Source: DUAG01 sp046756865
GTDB taxonomy: Bacteria; Nitrospirota; Nitrospiria; SBBL01; JAADHI01
NCBI GenBank assembly: GCA_046756865.1
Contig: JBHHXE010000095.1
Coordinates: 1 to 8,733, forward strand
Direction: 5' to 3'
DNA: 8,733 bases
The notes below the pieces were generated by a model that was given only the letters and a program-made list of their open reading frames with translations, had not been told where the DNA came from and did no database searches. Both the position numbers and the translations under genes were made by a program. This document shows, one piece after another, positions 6,522 through 8,733 of this stretch. Position 1 is the stretch's first letter; each line of letters begins with the position of its first letter.

Positions 6522-7997
6522 TCAGCCACTGGTCCCGCCGACCGTAATCTCAGAAATTTTTATGGTCGGCAGCCCGACACCGACCGGCACACTCTGGCCG
6601 TCTTTTCCACAGGTTCCGATCCCCGAATCGAGGGCCAGATCATTTCCGACCATCGACACGCGCGTGAGCACATCGGGACCGTTTCCGATCAGTGTCGCCC
6701 CTTTGACCGGAGCCCCAACCTTTCCATCTTTGATCATATAGGCCTCGCTGGCAGAGAAAACAAACTTCCCGGACGTGATATCCACCTGTCCCCCGCCAAA
6801 AGAGACCGCGTAGAGTCCATTCTTTACAGAACGAATGATTTCATCCGGGACGGAGTCTCCCGAAAGCATGAAAGTATTGGTCATCCTCGGCATCGGACTA
6901 TGGGCATAACTTTCACGTCGACCGTTTCCGGTCAGCGGCATCTTCATCAGGGACGCATTCAGACGGTCCTGAAGGTAATTTTTTAAAATCCCATTTTCAA
7001 TGAGAACGGTCCTTGAAGTAGGCGTCCCTTCATCGTCGCAATTCAGTGACCCGCGCCGGCCAGGAATCGTTCCATCATCAATGACCGTACACAGTTTGGA
7101 CGCGACTCGCTGCCCGAGCCTGTCCGAAAATGCCGAGGTTTTTTTTCGATTAAAATCCGCCTCCAGTCCATGTCCAATCGCTTCATGTAGCAGGATTCCG
7201 GGCCATCCGGGACCCAGAACCACTTCCATGGGGCCGGCAGGGGCGTCAATCGCGTCCAAATTCAATAGCGCCTGCCGGGCCGCCTCCCTGGCATAATATT
7301 CAAAAGGTATATTATCAGAATCTCTATAACCCGGCTCCTGACCCAGAAAGTAGCCGAACTCCCGCCTTCCTCCACCGCCAAAAGATCCCACCTGGCGATT
7401 TCCTCCTTTTTCAGCAATGCAAGTTACGTTTAAACGCATCAGCGGAAGGACGTCTCCCACAACAAGGCCGTCTGAGGTCGCCACCATCATAATCTTGTAT
7501 TCGCTGCTGAAGGAGGCCATCACCTTCTTGATGCGCGGATCAATGCTTTGTGCAAGGCGATCCACCTTTTGAAGGAGATCAATCTTGTCTTCAATCGGAA
7601 CATCAATCGGAGGGGTTTCCACAGAGTAAAGGTCCTGCTTCAGGGACGCCGCTCTTTGAATTGGAACATTCCCGGTCGTGTTCCCTTCTTTTGCAATGTA
7701 GCAGGCGGTCTGTGCGGCGGTGAGCAACTGTCCAGCAGAAATATCGTCAGAATAGGCGTAACCTGTCTTCTCCTCAGAGATGGCACGCACCCCCACACCC
7801 TGAGAAATATTTTTAGAAACCTTTTTTACAATACCCTCTTCCAGGCTGAGTGATTCACTGGTCTCGTACTCAAAATAAAGGTCCGCATAATCGATCTTTT
7901 TCCCTAAAACCCGCCCCAAGGCCGATTCAAGTGATGCGTTTGAAAGGTTATATTTTTCCAGAAAAAACTTCTCCGGCCTGTTATGTTCCTTCTCCAT
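6522..7997 (-). CDS. tldD: TldD, catalytic zinc metalloprotease subunit
   Basis: This 491-aa protein is the active subunit of the cytoplasmic TldD/TldE protease and is close to the usual ~480 aa. The metal site is plain: HEAIGH (residues 271-276) gives the HExxxH motif after GPGWPGILL, and C463 in the C-terminal GTCGKDGQ segment corresponds to the Cys zinc ligand of the family. The C-terminal LPTIKISEITVGG tail is also typical. The ATG at 7997 has GAGG 7 bases upstream. A good promoter (8031-8059) lies just before it, and tldE follows after 25 bases, forming a two-gene operon. No small precursor-peptide or RiPP-modifying gene lies nearby, so this looks like the housekeeping version. The call is firm; the natural substrate is not visible. 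Confidence 0.95.
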   Translation of the reverse strand: MEKEHNRPEKFFLEKYNLSNASLESALGRVLGKKIDYADLYFEYETSESLSLEEGIVKKVSKNISQGVGVRAISEEKTGYAYSDDISAGQLLTAAQTACYIAKEGNTTGNVPIQRAASLKQDLYSVETPPIDVPIEDKIDLLQKVDRLAQSIDPRIKKVMASFSSEYKIMMVATSDGLVVGDVLPLMRLNVTCIAEKGGNRQVGSFGGGGRREFGYFLGQEPGYRDSDNIPFEYYAREAARQALLNLDAIDAPAGPMEVVLGPGWPGILLHEAIGHGLEADFNRKKTSAFSDRLGQRVASKLCTVIDDGTIPGRRGSLNCDDEGTPTSRTVLIENGILKNYLQDRLNASLMKMPLTGNGRRESYAHSPMPRMTNTFMLSGDSVPDEIIRSVKNGLYAVSFGGGQVDITSGKFVFSASEAYMIKDGKVGAPVKGATLIGNGPDVLTRVSMVGNDLALDSGIGTCGKDGQSVPVGVGLPTIKISEITVGGTSG

Positions 7998-8030
7998 CCG
8001 CTTTCCTCATGATCTCATTTAAGTCATCCG

Positions 8031-8059
8031 ATAATACTGAAGCCAACCACCGATTACAA
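8031..8059 (-). promoter_or_regulatory. Sigma70-like promoter of tldD-tldE
   Basis: On the minus strand TTGTAA (8059-8054; 4/6 to the -35 consensus) is followed after the optimal 17 bases by TATTAT (8036-8031; 5/6 to the -10 consensus). The predicted start near 8024 gives a short leader of about 26 bases before the tldD ATG, containing its ribosome binding site. This suggests tldD-tldE is transcribed independently of the thioesterase upstream. Confidence 0.55.
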
Positions 8060-8076
8060 GGGTGGGGAAGTGAGCG

Positions 8077-8102
8077 AAAAAATTCACTATGGTTCAAGAA
8101 CC
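8077..8102 (-). terminator. Weak candidate terminator after the thioesterase gene
   Basis: Read on the minus strand, GGTTCTTGAACC (8102-8091) can form a 4-5 bp hairpin, and a run of six Ts follows at 8082-8077. The stem is short and 8 bases separate it from the T run, so efficiency is doubtful. It lies about 63 bases after the thioesterase stop and before the tldD promoter, which is where a terminator would be expected. Confidence 0.2.
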
Positions 8103-8164
8103 CTCGCTTTTCTATGCATTAGGCTAAATCCTTAACCGCTCCCCTATCCCCATTCGCCATCTCT

Positions 8165-8650
8165 TCAACCTTTCCCCTGCCGCGCTAAGCGCAGCTCTCT
8201 TCGTCTCAAACCCTCCTGGAAGCGACGTTCTTCCTCGTCCCCTCTCACGATTAAACCCGGCACCGGAACGGGCCGACCGCCCACATCCAGCGCCACATAA
8301 GTCAATATGGCGCTGCTGGTGTGGGCCTGTTCTCCAGAGAGGGTGTCCTCCGAATAGACTTCCACCCCCACCTCCATCGAGCTCGTTCCCACAAAGTGGA
8401 TCCTCCCTTTCAGAATAGCCAGATGTCCCAGGCGGATTGGCGAATGGAAATCCAGCCCCTCCATGGCCGCGGTCACAACAAGATTTCGGCAGTGCCGGTT
8501 TGCCACGATTGCCCCGACCAGATCGATCCAGTGCATCAAGGTCCCGCCCAATAGATGCCCGAGCATATTGGTATCGTTCGGCAAAACGATCTGCGTCATC
8601 TCTGAAACCGTATCACCGACATTTTTCTCTTTAACCTTTTTTATTCCCAT
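8165..8650 (-). CDS. Acyl-CoA thioesterase, YciA/BACH-type hotdog protein
   Basis: This 161-aa protein is a single hotdog-fold thioesterase that hydrolyses acyl-CoA to free acid and CoA in the cytoplasm; such enzymes work as trimers of dimers. The diagnostic block is PNDTNMLGHLLGGTLMHWID, where the final Asp is the expected catalytic residue. It is followed by AAMEGLDFHSPIRLGHLAILKGRIHFVGTSSMEVGVEVYSED, typical of YciA-like proteins. The last ~25 residues form a highly charged Arg/Glu helix, as in related enzymes. I chose the ATG at 8650. An in-frame GTG at 8662 (165 aa) is also possible, but its upstream has no ribosome box, whereas GAGG precedes the ATG by 11 bases, slightly far. Substrate chain length cannot be read from the sequence. 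It is 167 bases upstream of tldD. Confidence 0.9.
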   Translation of the reverse strand: MGIKKVKEKNVGDTVSEMTQIVLPNDTNMLGHLLGGTLMHWIDLVGAIVANRHCRNLVVTAAMEGLDFHSPIRLGHLAILKGRIHFVGTSSMEVGVEVYSEDTLSGEQAHTSSAILTYVALDVGGRPVPVPGLIVRGDEEERRFQEGLRRRELRLARQGKG

Positions 8651-8690
8651 TGCGCAAGACACCTCATCATCATGGACGGCAATAAGATTT

Positions 8691-8699
8691 ATCCTAGCA
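8691..8699 (-). promoter_or_regulatory. Possible extended -10 promoter of the thioesterase gene
   Basis: The minus strand reads TGCTAGGAT, a TGn extension plus a hexamer matching the -10 consensus at 4 of 6 positions. It would start transcription near 8684, about 34 bases before the ATG. No clear -35 box is present at the right distance. The remaining bases to the window edge hold nothing else that I can support. Confidence 0.2.
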
Positions 8700-8733
8700 T
8701 ATCAATTCCCACTTTTATATATGAAAGAAGCTC

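Overview
The window looks like an ordinary chromosomal segment of a free-living diderm (Gram-negative) bacterium with moderate GC. Supporting signs are a lipobox lipoprotein, a MepM-like murein endopeptidase, a cyclic-di-GMP (EAL) remnant, a CheY-like receiver and an adjacent tldD/tldE pair. The genus cannot be fixed from sequence alone; Nitrospirota or Deltaproteobacteria-like lineages are plausible guesses only. No rRNA, tRNA, CRISPR array, phage module or replication origin was found.

Layout. Plus strand, left edge (1-1187): the right end of an IS4-family insertion sequence, cut by the window start, is joined directly to the C-terminal half of an EAL-domain gene. That gene is therefore a 5'-truncated pseudogene. 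A stand-alone response-regulator receiver gene with a strong ribosome binding site follows. A strong hairpin at 1231-1261 separates this part from the convergent minus-strand genes.

Minus strand (1288-8650), in order of transcription from the right: a YciA/BACH-type acyl-CoA thioesterase; a tldD-tldE operon with a good sigma70-like promoter just upstream; a MepM-like M23 peptidase; then a two-gene unit made of a 412-aa polytopic membrane protein of unknown function and a lipoprotein with a von Willebrand factor A (VWA) domain. The last two genes share an ATGA stop/start overlap, have their own consensus -35 promoter, and end at the 1231-1261 hairpin.

How the genes work together. TldD and TldE are expected to form one heteromeric metalloprotease. 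The M23 enzyme acts on peptidoglycan in the periplasm. The membrane protein and VWA lipoprotein are probably partners in the cell envelope, and this pair is the best candidate here for an undescribed system. An octamer, TGGACAAT, occurs twice exactly 20 bp apart upstream of the membrane/VWA promoter and once upstream of the M23 gene. This hints at a shared regulator, but it is untested.
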